From Chitinophagaceae bacterium (GTDB taxonomy: Bacteria; Bacteroidota; Bacteroidia; Chitinophagales; Chitinophagaceae): 64,000 nt of DNA. The stretch is taken from NCBI GenBank assembly GCA_024508725.1, contig JANINS010000004.1:390163-454162 (forward strand), given 5' to 3'. The notes below the pieces were generated by a model that was given only the letters and a program-made list of their open reading frames with translations, was not told the origin of the DNA and did no database searches. Below are positions 32,442 to 41,334 of the stretch, in pieces. Every line of letters starts with the position of its first letter. Position 1 is the stretch's first letter. A program made the translations under genes and the position numbers.

Positions 32442-34379
32442 ATGATCAATGTTACTTTTCCGGACGGTGCTGTACGACAATATGAAGCAGGCGTTTCTGC
32501 TTTAGACGTTGCTAAATCCATCAGCGAAGGATTGGCAAGAAAAGTTTTAGCTGCAAGTGTGAATGGACAGGTGTGGGATGCAACAAGACCCATCAATGAA
32601 GATGCAACGTTAAAACTGCTTACGTGGGATGATACGGACGGAAAATCTACCTTCTGGCATTCATCTGCTCACCTTATGGCTGAAGCAGTGGAAACCATGT
32701 TCCCTGGTGTAAAATTCTGGGTAGGACCTGCTATCGACAGAGGTTTTTACTACGACATGGATCTTGGTGGAAAGCAAATTGGTGAAGACGATCTGAAAGC
32801 TTTAGAAAAGAAAATGAACGAACTGGCTAAGCAGAATAATGCATACCAGCGTAAAGAAATCGCAAAAGCGGAAGCGATAAAATACTTTGAAGAAAAAGGT
32901 GATGAATATAAACTCGATCTGCTTCAGAATTTAAATGACGGAGAGATCACTTTTTATACACAAGGTCAGTTTACTGATCTGTGTCGTGGACCACACATTC
33001 CCACAACCGGTTCCATCAAAGCCATCAAATTGATGAGCATTGCCGGTGCATACTGGAAAGGTGATGAGAAGAACAAGCAGCTTACACGTATCTACGGAAT
33101 TACTTTTCCTAACCAGAAGGAACTGGATGAATACCTGCTGATGCTGGAAGAAGCAAAGAAAAGAGATCATCGTAAACTTGGAAAAGAACTCAGCATCTAC
33201 ACGATGGATGATGATGTTGGACAAGGTCTGATCATGTGGTTACCCAATGGAACGATCATCATTGAAGAACTGGAAAAGCTTGCAAAAGAAACAGAAGCGG
33301 AAGCTGGTTACAAAAGAGTCGTTACGCCACATATTGCTAAGGAAAGTATGTACCTCACCAGTGGTCACTTACCTTATTATGCAGATAGTATGTATCCTCC
33401 GATGGAACTGGAAGGAGAGAAGTATTATCTGCGTTCGATGAACTGTCCGCACCACCACAAAATATTTGCAGCAGAACCTAAGAGCTACCGTGATCTTCCT
33501 TATCGTGTTGCAGAATATGGAACAGTATATCGTTACGAACAAAGTGGTGAGTTGTTTGGGTTGATGAGGGTTCGTTGCTTACATATGAACGATGCTCACA
33601 TCTATTGTACGAAAGAACAGTTTGCGGCTGAGTTCAAAGCTGTAAACGATATGTACCTGAAGTATTTCAAGATATTCGGTATTGATAAATATGTGATGAG
33701 GCTTTCACTGCACTCTAAAGAAAAACTGGGAGTGAAATATGTGAATGAACCGGAGCTTTGGTTAGAAACAGAAGCTTTGGTGAGAGATGTGATGACCGAA
33801 GCCGGAATTCCATTTATTGAGGTACAGGATGAAGCAGCTTTCTATGGTCCGAAGATCGATGTGCAGATATGGAGTGTGATCGGCAGAGAGTTTACTTTGG
33901 CTACCAACCAGGTGGATTTTTCACAAGGAAGAAGTTTTAAACTTCAATATACCACGCAGGACAATACTTCAGAAACACCATTGATCATTCACAGGGCTCC
34001 ACTGGGTACACATGAACGTTTCATTGGCTTTTTGCTGGAACACTATGCCGGAAAACTACCAGTATGGTTGGCTCCTTTACAGGTGAAGATCCTGCCGATC
34101 AGTGAAAAATTCATTCCTTATTGCCAGGAAGTTCAGAGGCAACTTCGTAAAGCGGGTGTAAGAGTTGAGGTAGATGAAAGGAATGAAAAGATCGGAAAGA
34201 AGATCCGTGAAGCTGAGCTGGGTAAAGTGCCTTATATGGCTGTGGTGGGAGAAAGGGAAATGGCAGAAAACAAGCTGGGACTCAGGAGACAGGGTAAAGG
34301 TGACATCGGAGCTCAGGCTGTTGATGAATTCTTAAATATGATCCTTGAAGAGATCAGGGAGCGTAAATCGGGAGAATAG
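32442..34379 (+). CDS. thrS: threonyl-tRNA synthetase
   Basis: Charges tRNA-Thr. The chosen ATG (MINVTFPDGAVRQYEAGV) gives 645 residues, normal for the family; the frame is open 60 codons further but has no homologous sequence there and a promoter lies inside it. Domains: TGS (1-60), editing domain (about 65-225, with FWHSSAHLMAEAVETMFPG and FTDLCRGPHIP), class II catalytic core (about 240-530; zinc-binding SMNCPHHHKIF, RVAEYGTVYRYEQSGELFGLMRVR, APLGTHERFIGFLLEHYAG) and anticodon domain (about 540-645). All motifs are intact. infC follows after 217 bp. Confidence 0.96.
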   Translation: MINVTFPDGAVRQYEAGVSALDVAKSISEGLARKVLAASVNGQVWDATRPINEDATLKLLTWDDTDGKSTFWHSSAHLMAEAVETMFPGVKFWVGPAIDRGFYYDMDLGGKQIGEDDLKALEKKMNELAKQNNAYQRKEIAKAEAIKYFEEKGDEYKLDLLQNLNDGEITFYTQGQFTDLCRGPHIPTTGSIKAIKLMSIAGAYWKGDEKNKQLTRIYGITFPNQKELDEYLLMLEEAKKRDHRKLGKELSIYTMDDDVGQGLIMWLPNGTIIIEELEKLAKETEAEAGYKRVVTPHIAKESMYLTSGHLPYYADSMYPPMELEGEKYYLRSMNCPHHHKIFAAEPKSYRDLPYRVAEYGTVYRYEQSGELFGLMRVRCLHMNDAHIYCTKEQFAAEFKAVNDMYLKYFKIFGIDKYVMRLSLHSKEKLGVKYVNEPELWLETEALVRDVMTEAGIPFIEVQDEAAFYGPKIDVQIWSVIGREFTLATNQVDFSQGRSFKLQYTTQDNTSETPLIIHRAPLGTHERFIGFLLEHYAGKLPVWLAPLQVKILPISEKFIPYCQEVQRQLRKAGVRVEVDERNEKIGKKIREAELGKVPYMAVVGEREMAENKLGLRRQGKGDIGAQAVDEFLNMILEEIRERKSGE

Positions 34380-34392
34380 TCTATTTTTAAAT

Positions 34393-34484
34393 CGGAGTAA
34401 CACAAAGAACACAAAGAACATGCAGAGATCGCTAAGAACTTTGCGTACTTTGCGAATATCTCAGCGTTCTTTGCGATACTTCTG
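34393..34484. repeat. CACAAAGAA / CTTTGCG simple-sequence region in the thrS-infC gap
   Basis: The left part repeats AACACAAAGAACACAAAGAAC, the right part repeats TACTTTGCG and GTTCTTTGCG, so the two are roughly inverse and could fold. GCAGAGATCGCT at 34422-34433 also occurs after pnp (16220-16231). No gene is seen here. Confidence 0.5.
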
Positions 34485-34512
34485 TTTGAATAACGATTTG
34501 AACGACGAACGG

Positions 34513-34525
34513 ATTGCGACGCAAC
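34513..34525 (-). repeat. dispersed intergenic element, short diverged copy
   Basis: Minus-strand GTTGCGTCGCAAT, only the 5' part of the core, preceded by TCTTCT. It lies between thrS and infC. Confidence 0.55.
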
Positions 34526-34596
34526 AGAAGATCAATCGGAGATAAGAAAGCTGGTATTATTAACAACGAAAACAATTATTAACCAAACAAGTTTTA

Positions 34597-35190
34597 ATGG
34601 CATTACCTTTTAGAGGAGGGGGAAGATTCAACCCAAGGTTCCAAAGACAACAAGAACCTGAACATCGTATCAACGACAGAATCAGAGTACCGCAAGTTCG
34701 TCTTGTGGGTGACAACGTAACGGTGGGTGTTTACCCTATTGAAGAAGCAAGGCGCATTGCACAACAACAAGAACTGGATCTTGTGGAGATTTCTCCGAAT
34801 GCAGATCCACCGGTGTGTAAAGTGATCGACTACAAAAAATTTCTTTACGAGAAGAAGCGTAAGGAGAAAGAAATGAAGGCGAATGCCAAGCAAAGTGAGG
34901 TGAAGGAAGTTCGCTTTACGCCTGGAACTGATGACCATGATTTCGATTTCAAAGCAAAACATGCCGAGAAGTTTTTGAAGGAAGGCAACAAGGTGAAAGC
35001 CTATGTGCAGTTCAAAGGAAGAGCGATTATGTTTAAGGAAAGAGGAGAGCTGGTGTTGCTGAAGTTTGCTGAAAGGTTGGCAGAAGTTGGTCAGCCGGAA
35101 GCATTACCAAAGCTGGAAGGAAAGAGAATGTTCCTGATGCTTACGCCTAAAACCGGTAAGCCGAAACAGAAAAAAGAAGCTGCAGAATAA
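34597..35190 (+). CDS. infC: translation initiation factor IF-3
   Basis: Binds the 30S subunit and keeps it free of 50S while checking the start codon. The 197 residues have a basic, Gly/Arg-rich extension (MALPFRGGGRFNPRFQRQQ, 1-19), the N-domain with INDRIRVPQVRLVGDN and YPIEEARRIAQQQELDLVEISPNADPPVCKVIDYKKF, and the C-domain with KEVRFTPGTDDHDFDFKAKHAEKFLKEGNKVKAYVQFKGR. It begins with ATG rather than the AUU known from E. coli. rpmI and rplT, the usual next genes, do not follow; topA converges instead. Confidence 0.96.
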   Translation: MALPFRGGGRFNPRFQRQQEPEHRINDRIRVPQVRLVGDNVTVGVYPIEEARRIAQQQELDLVEISPNADPPVCKVIDYKKFLYEKKRKEKEMKANAKQSEVKEVRFTPGTDDHDFDFKAKHAEKFLKEGNKVKAYVQFKGRAIMFKERGELVLLKFAERLAEVGQPEALPKLEGKRMFLMLTPKTGKPKQKKEAAE

Positions 35191-35197
35191 ATGAAAA

Positions 35198-35225
35198 AAG
35201 TCCCGGGAACGGGACTTTTTTATTA
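35198..35225. terminator. terminator between infC and topA
   Basis: GTCCCG-GGAA-CGGGAC (35200-35215) with A runs before and T runs after, so it can stop infC and possibly topA transcripts. Between it and the topA stop (35226-35332) is only AGAAGAAAGG/CTCTTTCGCTCTTTAAGCTC low-complexity sequence. Confidence 0.88.
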
Positions 35226-35332
35226 CTAACTAATCCATCAAAAAACTATTTCTTAGCTAAGAGAAGAAAGGAGAAAAGGAGTGAAAGAGTGCCAAACTTT
35301 TCTTTATCTCTTTCGCTCTTTAAGCTCTTAGC

Positions 35333-37924
35333 TTATTTTTTCTTCTTAGCTGCCGATTTTTTTGTAGCTGTTTTCTTTGCTGCTGTTTTTGTAGCAGTCT
35401 TTTTAGCTGCAGCTTTCTTCGCCGGTTTGCTGAATGCTCCTGGAAGTTGTGCTTCGATCATTTTCTTCACTTCTTCAACAGGTACATCTTTCAGATCGTC
35501 TGCGGTAAACTTGTTACCATCTGCTTTTTTGCCAAGCTTCAGCATCTTTTTACCAAAACGGATGTATGGTCCCCATCTGCCATTCTCGATAGATATTTTT
35601 TCTTCCGGCCATTGCTGGATGTAACGGTTAGATTCTTTCTCGAGTTTTTTCTCGACGAGTTCTTCAATATCTTTCTGAGAAAGGTTATCGAAATTATAAG
35701 CTCTTGGAACGTTGATGAACAAATCTCCCCATTTGATAAACGGACCAAACCTTCCTTTTCCTTTGGTTACACCTTGTTCTTTATAATATGCAATAGGAGC
35801 GTCTGCAGTTTGCTTTTCCTGTATTAATTGAATGGCTCTGTCCATATCCACACTCATAGGATCTTCACCTCTTGGAATAGATACGAACTGTTCTCCAAAC
35901 TTCACATACGGGCCAAATCTTCCAATTGCGACAGATACTTCTTGTCCTTCATGTTCACCTAAAGTTTTAGGAAGCTGGAATAATTCCATAGCTTCTTCGA
36001 AGCTGATGGTCTCAATACTTTGATTACGTCCAAGCTTTGCAAAACGAGGTTTTTCTTCTTCTGTTTGCTCACCAATTTGCACCATTGGTCCAAATCTTCC
36101 CATCCTTGCAATAACCTTTTTGCCGGTTGCAGGATCAGTTCCAAGCTCTCTTTCGCCACTTGCTCTTTCGGCTGTTTCGATGGTTTTCTCTACATCCTTT
36201 TTAAAAGGAGAATAGAAATGATCCACCATCTTATTCCACTGTTGTTTACCCTGAGCTATTTCATCAAACTCATTTTCGATCTTGGCGGTAAAGCCGTAAT
36301 CCATAATATCGTCAAAATACTGGCTGAGGAAGTCTGTTACTACAAGCCCGAGATCGGTAGGGAAAAGTTTGGCTTTTTCGGCTCCTGTATTTTCCTGCTC
36401 GGTTTGTTTGGTGATCTTATCGTCTTTCAACCGAAGCACCTGGAAATCTCTTTTTACACCTTCCTTGTCTCTCTTTTCAACGTAATTTCTTTTTTGAATC
36501 GTTGAAATGGTTGGAGCATAGGTTGAAGGTCTTCCGATTCCCAGTTCTTCTAGCTTCTTAACCAGAGAAGCTTCAGTATATCTTGGAGCTGGACGAGTAA
36601 AACGCTCTGTTGCTTTCAACTCTCTGAATTCCAGCTGCTGACCAGCTCTTAATGGGGGTAAAACTGCATTATCACCATCCTCTTCAGAAATGTCTTCGTC
36701 ATCACGATCTTCCATATACACTTTCAGGAAGCCATCGAATTTGAGCACTTCACCTTGCGCTGTTAATTCTTCTTTATTTGTTGAAATTGAAATCTTTGCG
36801 ATTGTTTTCTCTAATTCAGCATCAGCCATTTGAGAAGCCATAGTACGTTTCCAGATCAATTCATAGAGTCTTTTGCCATCAGCATCCGGAATTGTCAGGT
36901 TGCTCATATAAGTAGGCCGGATCGCTTCGTGAGCTTCCTGTGCACTTTGACTTTTGTTCTTAAACTTACGATGCTGGAAAAATTTCTCACCAAACTGCTT
37001 ATTTACCTGACTTTCAATGTCGTTAATAGCAGTATCGCTCAGATTTACACTATCTGTTCTCATGTAAGTGATGTAACCACTTTCATACAGCTTCTGAGCA
37101 ATGATCATTGTTCTGCTAACACCATAACCCAGTTTACGGCTTGCTTCCTGCTGTAAAGTAGAAGTAGTAAAAGGTGCTGAAGGTGAGCGTTTTGTAGGTT
37201 TTACCTGAACATCTTTGACGGTATATGTTGCTCCTTTACAACTTTCCAGGAACTGTTCTGCTTCATTGGTTGAATTTTGCCGGGCTCCTTCTGCTTTAAA
37301 GCTGATATTCCGATTATTAGCATCTTCTGCTGCTAAAACCGCTTCTACTTTAAAACTGCTTGTTGGTTTAAATTGATTAATCTCTCTTTCTCTTTCAGCG
37401 ATCAATCTAACTGCAACACTTTGTACACGACCTGCACTTAAAGAGGCACTTACCTTACGCCAAAGAACCGGGCTAAGTTCAAAACCTACAATCCTGTCTA
37501 ATACACGTCTGGCTTGCTGGGCATTTACCAGGTTCATATCTAAACGCCTGGGATTGTCTACAGCTTTTTTTATGGCAGGCTTTGTAATTTCATGAAATAC
37601 AATGCGTTTTGTTTTATTTGGATCTAGCCCCAATACTTCACATAAGTGCCAGCTAATGGCTTCTCCTTCACGGTCCTCATCCGTTGCTAGCCAAACTTCT
37701 TCACTTTTTTTAGCAAGTCTTCGTAAGTCACTGACAACCTTTTCTTTATCTTCTGATACAATGTATCTGGGTTGAAATCCTTTTTCGATATCAATACCCA
37801 TCCCGTTTTTCTCAAGATCACGAATATGTCCATAGCAACTCTTCACTTCGAAGTCGCTACCCAGTATTTTTTCGATTGTCTTGGCCTTAGCCGGAGACTC
37901 AACTATCAATAAATTCTTAGCCAT
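35333..37924 (-). CDS. topA: DNA topoisomerase I
   Basis: Type IA topoisomerase relaxing negative supercoils. The 863 residues have the Toprim domain (5-120) with the acidic TDEDREGE (81-88), and the cleavage domain with catalytic Tyr287 in GYITYMRTDS. The C-terminal part has no Cys4 zinc fingers; instead it carries at least four related repeats with G(P)xxIKxG cores (GPMVQIGEQ, GPYVKFGEQF, GPFIKWGDLF, GPYIRFGKKM) between about 620 and 820. The last 30 residues are almost pure Lys, Ala and Thr (AAKKTATK type), a histone-H1-like DNA-binding tail. The tail is encoded by the repeated TTTTTAGCTGC-type sequence at 35337-35420. Confidence 0.96.
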   Translation of the reverse strand: MAKNLLIVESPAKAKTIEKILGSDFEVKSCYGHIRDLEKNGMGIDIEKGFQPRYIVSEDKEKVVSDLRRLAKKSEEVWLATDEDREGEAISWHLCEVLGLDPNKTKRIVFHEITKPAIKKAVDNPRRLDMNLVNAQQARRVLDRIVGFELSPVLWRKVSASLSAGRVQSVAVRLIAEREREINQFKPTSSFKVEAVLAAEDANNRNISFKAEGARQNSTNEAEQFLESCKGATYTVKDVQVKPTKRSPSAPFTTSTLQQEASRKLGYGVSRTMIIAQKLYESGYITYMRTDSVNLSDTAINDIESQVNKQFGEKFFQHRKFKNKSQSAQEAHEAIRPTYMSNLTIPDADGKRLYELIWKRTMASQMADAELEKTIAKISISTNKEELTAQGEVLKFDGFLKVYMEDRDDEDISEEDGDNAVLPPLRAGQQLEFRELKATERFTRPAPRYTEASLVKKLEELGIGRPSTYAPTISTIQKRNYVEKRDKEGVKRDFQVLRLKDDKITKQTEQENTGAEKAKLFPTDLGLVVTDFLSQYFDDIMDYGFTAKIENEFDEIAQGKQQWNKMVDHFYSPFKKDVEKTIETAERASGERELGTDPATGKKVIARMGRFGPMVQIGEQTEEEKPRFAKLGRNQSIETISFEEAMELFQLPKTLGEHEGQEVSVAIGRFGPYVKFGEQFVSIPRGEDPMSVDMDRAIQLIQEKQTADAPIAYYKEQGVTKGKGRFGPFIKWGDLFINVPRAYNFDNLSQKDIEELVEKKLEKESNRYIQQWPEEKISIENGRWGPYIRFGKKMLKLGKKADGNKFTADDLKDVPVEEVKKMIEAQLPGAFSKPAKKAAAKKTATKTAAKKTATKKSAAKKKK

Positions 37925-37973
37925 TTCCAGGGTTAGTTTTTGGAGCCAATCTATATATCAAAATTCACCTTCC

Positions 37974-37993
37974 GTTGTGTCACTCACTTGTAC
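37974..37993 (+). repeat. dispersed intergenic element, perfect core
   Basis: GTTGTGTCACTCACTTGTAC followed by GTTCAGAAC, in the 267-bp divergent gap between topA and ccmE, 50 bp before the topA start. Confidence 0.88.
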
Positions 37994-38144
37994 GTTCAGA
38001 ACGTTGGTCGGCTTTTTTGAGCCATGCAATATTAGGTTTTCCGACCAAATTCCAAAAATCTCTGAAATAAAGTAACGATCAGTCAGCTCGTTTTCTGTTA
38101 AGACATTGATGATTCTTTTAACATTCACACTGATGCGACTCACA

Positions 38145-38173
38145 TTGTTAAAGTGCTTTTTCGAGTACTTTTG
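38145..38173 (+). promoter_or_regulatory. promoter of the ccmE-ccmF unit
   Basis: TTG at 38145-38147, an 18-bp spacer and TACTTTTG at 38166-38173 give a complete Bacteroidota sigma-A-type promoter (TTG-N17-20-TAnnTTTG), 19 bp before the ccmE ATG. This is the best full promoter in the window. Confidence 0.7.
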
Positions 38174-38191
38174 CCGCTGTAACCTACCTCG

Positions 38192-38602
38192 ATGAAGAAG
38201 ACGCATATTATTTTACTCGTTTTAATTGCCGGATCAATCGCTTGCCTCATCAGTTTTATGGGTAATGTAACTACTTATGAAACAGTTGCTTCAGCCAAAC
38301 AAAAAGAAGGTAAGTTCGTAAACCTCATCGCAAAACTGGATACGAGGCAACCGCTGGAATACGATCCGGTGAAAAATCCTAATTACCTCACGTTTACTGC
38401 TATCGATACCTTAGGTCAGTCGATCAAAGTCGTGTATCGTAATACCAAGCCTACCGATATGGAAAAAAGCGAAAGGCTTGTGCTGAAGGGTAAAGTGAAT
38501 GGTGATCAGTTTGAATGCAAAGACATTCTTTTAAAATGTCCTTCCAAGTACAAAGATGACATGGAAGCCGCAAAAAAGAACTTAGAAACAACTTCGAGAT
38601 AA
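38192..38602 (+). CDS. ccmE: cytochrome c maturation protein CcmE, Cys-type
   Basis: Periplasmic haem chaperone anchored by one N-terminal helix (ILLVLIAGSIACLISFMG, 7-24). The 136 residues show the OB-fold core: KEGKFVNLIAKLD, NYLTFTAIDTLGQSIKVVYRNTKP, ERLVLKGKVNGDQFECKDILLKCPSKY. In E. coli, haem is bound covalently by His in HxxxY; here the equivalent is Cys116 in KCPSKY (116-120), the CxxxY variant known from some sulfate reducers, archaea and other Bacteroidota. It is followed 18 bp later by ccmF. A full promoter lies directly upstream. Confidence 0.88.
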   Translation: MKKTHIILLVLIAGSIACLISFMGNVTTYETVASAKQKEGKFVNLIAKLDTRQPLEYDPVKNPNYLTFTAIDTLGQSIKVVYRNTKPTDMEKSERLVLKGKVNGDQFECKDILLKCPSKYKDDMEAAKKNLETTSR

Positions 38603-38620
38603 TTATATACCAGCTGATTG

Positions 38621-41182
38621 ATGGACTACATAGGTGAACATTTATTGCCGGGGCAGATCGGACATTTTTTTGCTATTCTTTCTTTGGTTGCTTCGTTAGT
38701 GGCAACCATTGCTTTTTTTAAGGCTAACCAAGAAAAAGATCTCTTGCAGAAAACGAATTGGCTAAAACTTGCCAGGATATCGTTTTTGTTGGAAACAGTT
38801 TCTGTTTTGGCAATGTTTGGAACATTGTATTACATCATTTCCAACCATTTGTTCGAATACAAATATGCATGGCAACACAGCGATAAAAGCCTGCAGGTTG
38901 AATACCTGTTGAGCTGTTTCTGGGAAGGGCAGGAAGGAAGCTTTATGCTGTGGAGTTTCTGGCATTGTGTGTTGGGATGGTTCATTATCTGGAGAGCAAA
39001 AGAATGGGAAGCCGGAGTGATGACGGTGATGAGTTTTGCCCAGTTTAGTCTCGCTACAATGCTCATTGGTGTTTATTTCTTCGAACATCGGGTTGGAAGC
39101 AGCCCGTTTGTATTGCTGAGAAATGAAATGGATGCACCCATTTTCAGCAGTCCAAACTATCTCGAAGGGATTTACAACCAGGGTGGGCAAGGTTTGAACG
39201 CTTTATTACAGAATTACTGGATGGTGATCCATCCTCCAATATTGTTCTTAGGATTTGCATCTACCCTTGTTCCTTTTGCTTATGCTTTTGCCGGCTTAAT
39301 GAACAAGAACCACGAATGGATCAAACGTTCATTGCCTTGGGCAAGTTTTTCGGCCGGAATCCTGGGACTTGGAATTATGATGGGAGCAGCCTGGGCTTAT
39401 GAAAGCTTATCTTTTGGTGGTTATTGGGCCTGGGATCCTGTTGAAAATGCATCGTTGGTTCCATGGCTAACATTGGTAGCCGGATTGCACACAAACCTGA
39501 TATTCAAAAGCAGTGGTTACAGTTTACGAACTACTTATTTCTTCTATATCATTTCGTTCATCCTTGTTCTGTATTCTACGTTCTTAACGAGAAGTGGCGT
39601 TTTAGGAGATACTTCTGTTCATGCTTTTACCGATCTTGGAATGAATGTTCAGCTTTACTTGTTCCTGAATGTCTTCGTTTGGCTGCCGACCATTTTCGCT
39701 GCAAAAGAGTTGAAAACAAAGCTGCAGATCATTGTTGTTTTCATTGCAGCGAATGTGATCAGTTATTGGTATCCCTGGTTCACACTCATTTCTATTTTCG
39801 GCAGTTTTATCTGGTTGACGGTTTTGCTGAACAAACATGTGCCTACCATCAAAAAAGAGGAGAGTACTTACAGTCGTGAGTTCTGGATGTACATTGGCTC
39901 CCTGGTGATCTTTTTAAGTGCCATCATTATCATTTTTCAAACATCGTTGCCGGTTTTAAATAAGCTGATCGGAAGGAAATATGCACCACCAGAAGACATT
40001 ATTCTCCAGTACAACCAGATTCAAATATTTGTTGCCTTTGTGGTCGGTTTCCTCACTGCAGTAACCCAATATCTCAAGTACAAAGACACACCAAAAGAAT
40101 TTTTCGGGAAGAACGTGTTGCTGCCTACGATCATCTCGGTAGTGATCAGTCTTTGCATCAGTATCTTTGGAGGAATTCATTACGATAAACATGGAGCCGG
40201 ATTTTTATTTGCCATTCACCTCGCTATATTTTCGGCTGTATATGCCATTGTAGCCAATGCAGGTTATATCTGGATCGGGTTGAAAGGAAAAATGAAAAGT
40301 GCCGGAGCTTCTATTGCTCACATCGGTTTTGGAATGGTGTTACTGGGTGTACTGATCTCTGCCAGCAGAAAAGAAGTACTTAGTTATAATACAACAGGTA
40401 TCGCAGCTTTTAAGCAGGAGAAAGGTGGAGAAGATCCAAGGGAAAATATTACGTTGTTCAAAGGTCAGCCTACAGACATGGGTAAGTACATGGTTACTTA
40501 CGTGAACAATTATATGAATGCAGTTGACCGTAAAAAATATTACCAGGTAGATTTTGTTCCAAAAGATGGCGGCAAAGGTTTTTCACTTTATCCCGATGTG
40601 ATCAAGATGAACAAAGGTGGAGAAGGTTTTTCTGCCAATCCGGATGCAAAACATTATTTGCATAAAGACATTTTCGCTTACCTCACTTCTGTTCCTAAAG
40701 AAGGAGAAGCCGATACCTCTACATTCCAGCCACGACAGATGAAAGTTGGCGACACCTTGTTTTACGGTAGCGGAAGAATGGTGCTGCAAGATGTTTCTTT
40801 AAATCCGGAGGGAACAAAACATAAGATCGCTGCCGGAGATTCTTTGATGGTACTCGACATTCTTGTGATTGCCAACAGCGGTGCTTTATACAGAACTTTC
40901 CCTGCTATCAGGCTGAATCATGATAATACCAAATCAATCGCCGACTCGGTACTTGCCGAAGGGTTAACCTTCCAGTTTGGTAAACTATTGCCCGATCAGA
41001 AAACATTTGAAGTAGGCGTGAAGGAATCGAAGGTTTTACCAGACTTCGTGACCTTAAAAGTCTATGAATTTCCGATGATCAACATGCTTTGGTTAGGAGT
41101 GATCGTAATGTTTTTCGGCTTCATCCTCAGCATGTATTACCGCAGCACCCAGCTTAAGAATAAGCTCTTAGTAAAAAAATAA
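38621..41182 (+). CDS. ccmF: cytochrome c haem lyase subunit CcmF (CcsA-related)
   Basis: Large membrane protein of 853 residues that joins haem from CcmE to apocytochrome c. The start is the ATG at 38621; a TTG one codon earlier is less likely. About 13-15 membrane helices are visible. The haem-handling WWD domain is SFGGYWAWDPVENASLVPWL at about 267-286, flanked by conserved histidines (VIHPPILFLGF; LVAGLHTNLIF). A long periplasmic part of about 230 residues lies before the last helix (MLWLGVIVMFFGFILSMYY). It follows ccmE in one unit, while ccmB, ccmC and ccmD are 19 kb away on the other strand. Confidence 0.92.
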   Translation: MDYIGEHLLPGQIGHFFAILSLVASLVATIAFFKANQEKDLLQKTNWLKLARISFLLETVSVLAMFGTLYYIISNHLFEYKYAWQHSDKSLQVEYLLSCFWEGQEGSFMLWSFWHCVLGWFIIWRAKEWEAGVMTVMSFAQFSLATMLIGVYFFEHRVGSSPFVLLRNEMDAPIFSSPNYLEGIYNQGGQGLNALLQNYWMVIHPPILFLGFASTLVPFAYAFAGLMNKNHEWIKRSLPWASFSAGILGLGIMMGAAWAYESLSFGGYWAWDPVENASLVPWLTLVAGLHTNLIFKSSGYSLRTTYFFYIISFILVLYSTFLTRSGVLGDTSVHAFTDLGMNVQLYLFLNVFVWLPTIFAAKELKTKLQIIVVFIAANVISYWYPWFTLISIFGSFIWLTVLLNKHVPTIKKEESTYSREFWMYIGSLVIFLSAIIIIFQTSLPVLNKLIGRKYAPPEDIILQYNQIQIFVAFVVGFLTAVTQYLKYKDTPKEFFGKNVLLPTIISVVISLCISIFGGIHYDKHGAGFLFAIHLAIFSAVYAIVANAGYIWIGLKGKMKSAGASIAHIGFGMVLLGVLISASRKEVLSYNTTGIAAFKQEKGGEDPRENITLFKGQPTDMGKYMVTYVNNYMNAVDRKKYYQVDFVPKDGGKGFSLYPDVIKMNKGGEGFSANPDAKHYLHKDIFAYLTSVPKEGEADTSTFQPRQMKVGDTLFYGSGRMVLQDVSLNPEGTKHKIAAGDSLMVLDILVIANSGALYRTFPAIRLNHDNTKSIADSVLAEGLTFQFGKLLPDQKTFEVGVKESKVLPDFVTLKVYEFPMINMLWLGVIVMFFGFILSMYYRSTQLKNKLLVKK

Positions 41183-41280
41183 CGAATACGAAGGTTACGT
41201 TTAATAGCACGGCAGCATTAATTATTGAAGTTGTGTCTATCTTTAGTATGGAAATGCTGAGTCGGGTTGTGAAAGTTGAA

Positions 41281-41294
41281 GAGTGCGACGCAAC
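41281..41294 (-). repeat. dispersed intergenic element, short diverged copy
   Basis: Minus-strand GTTGCGTCGCACTC, preceded by TTCT, in the 152-bp gap between ccmF and the DUF4294 gene. Confidence 0.6.
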
Positions 41295-41334
41295 AGAAGC
41301 TCAACAGCATTACTAAAGCTTACTTCCAAACGAA

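Noticed and set aside
34393-34484. CRISPR-like array
   Set aside because: The repeated words are 9-12 bases with no spacers of regular length; it is simple-sequence DNA.
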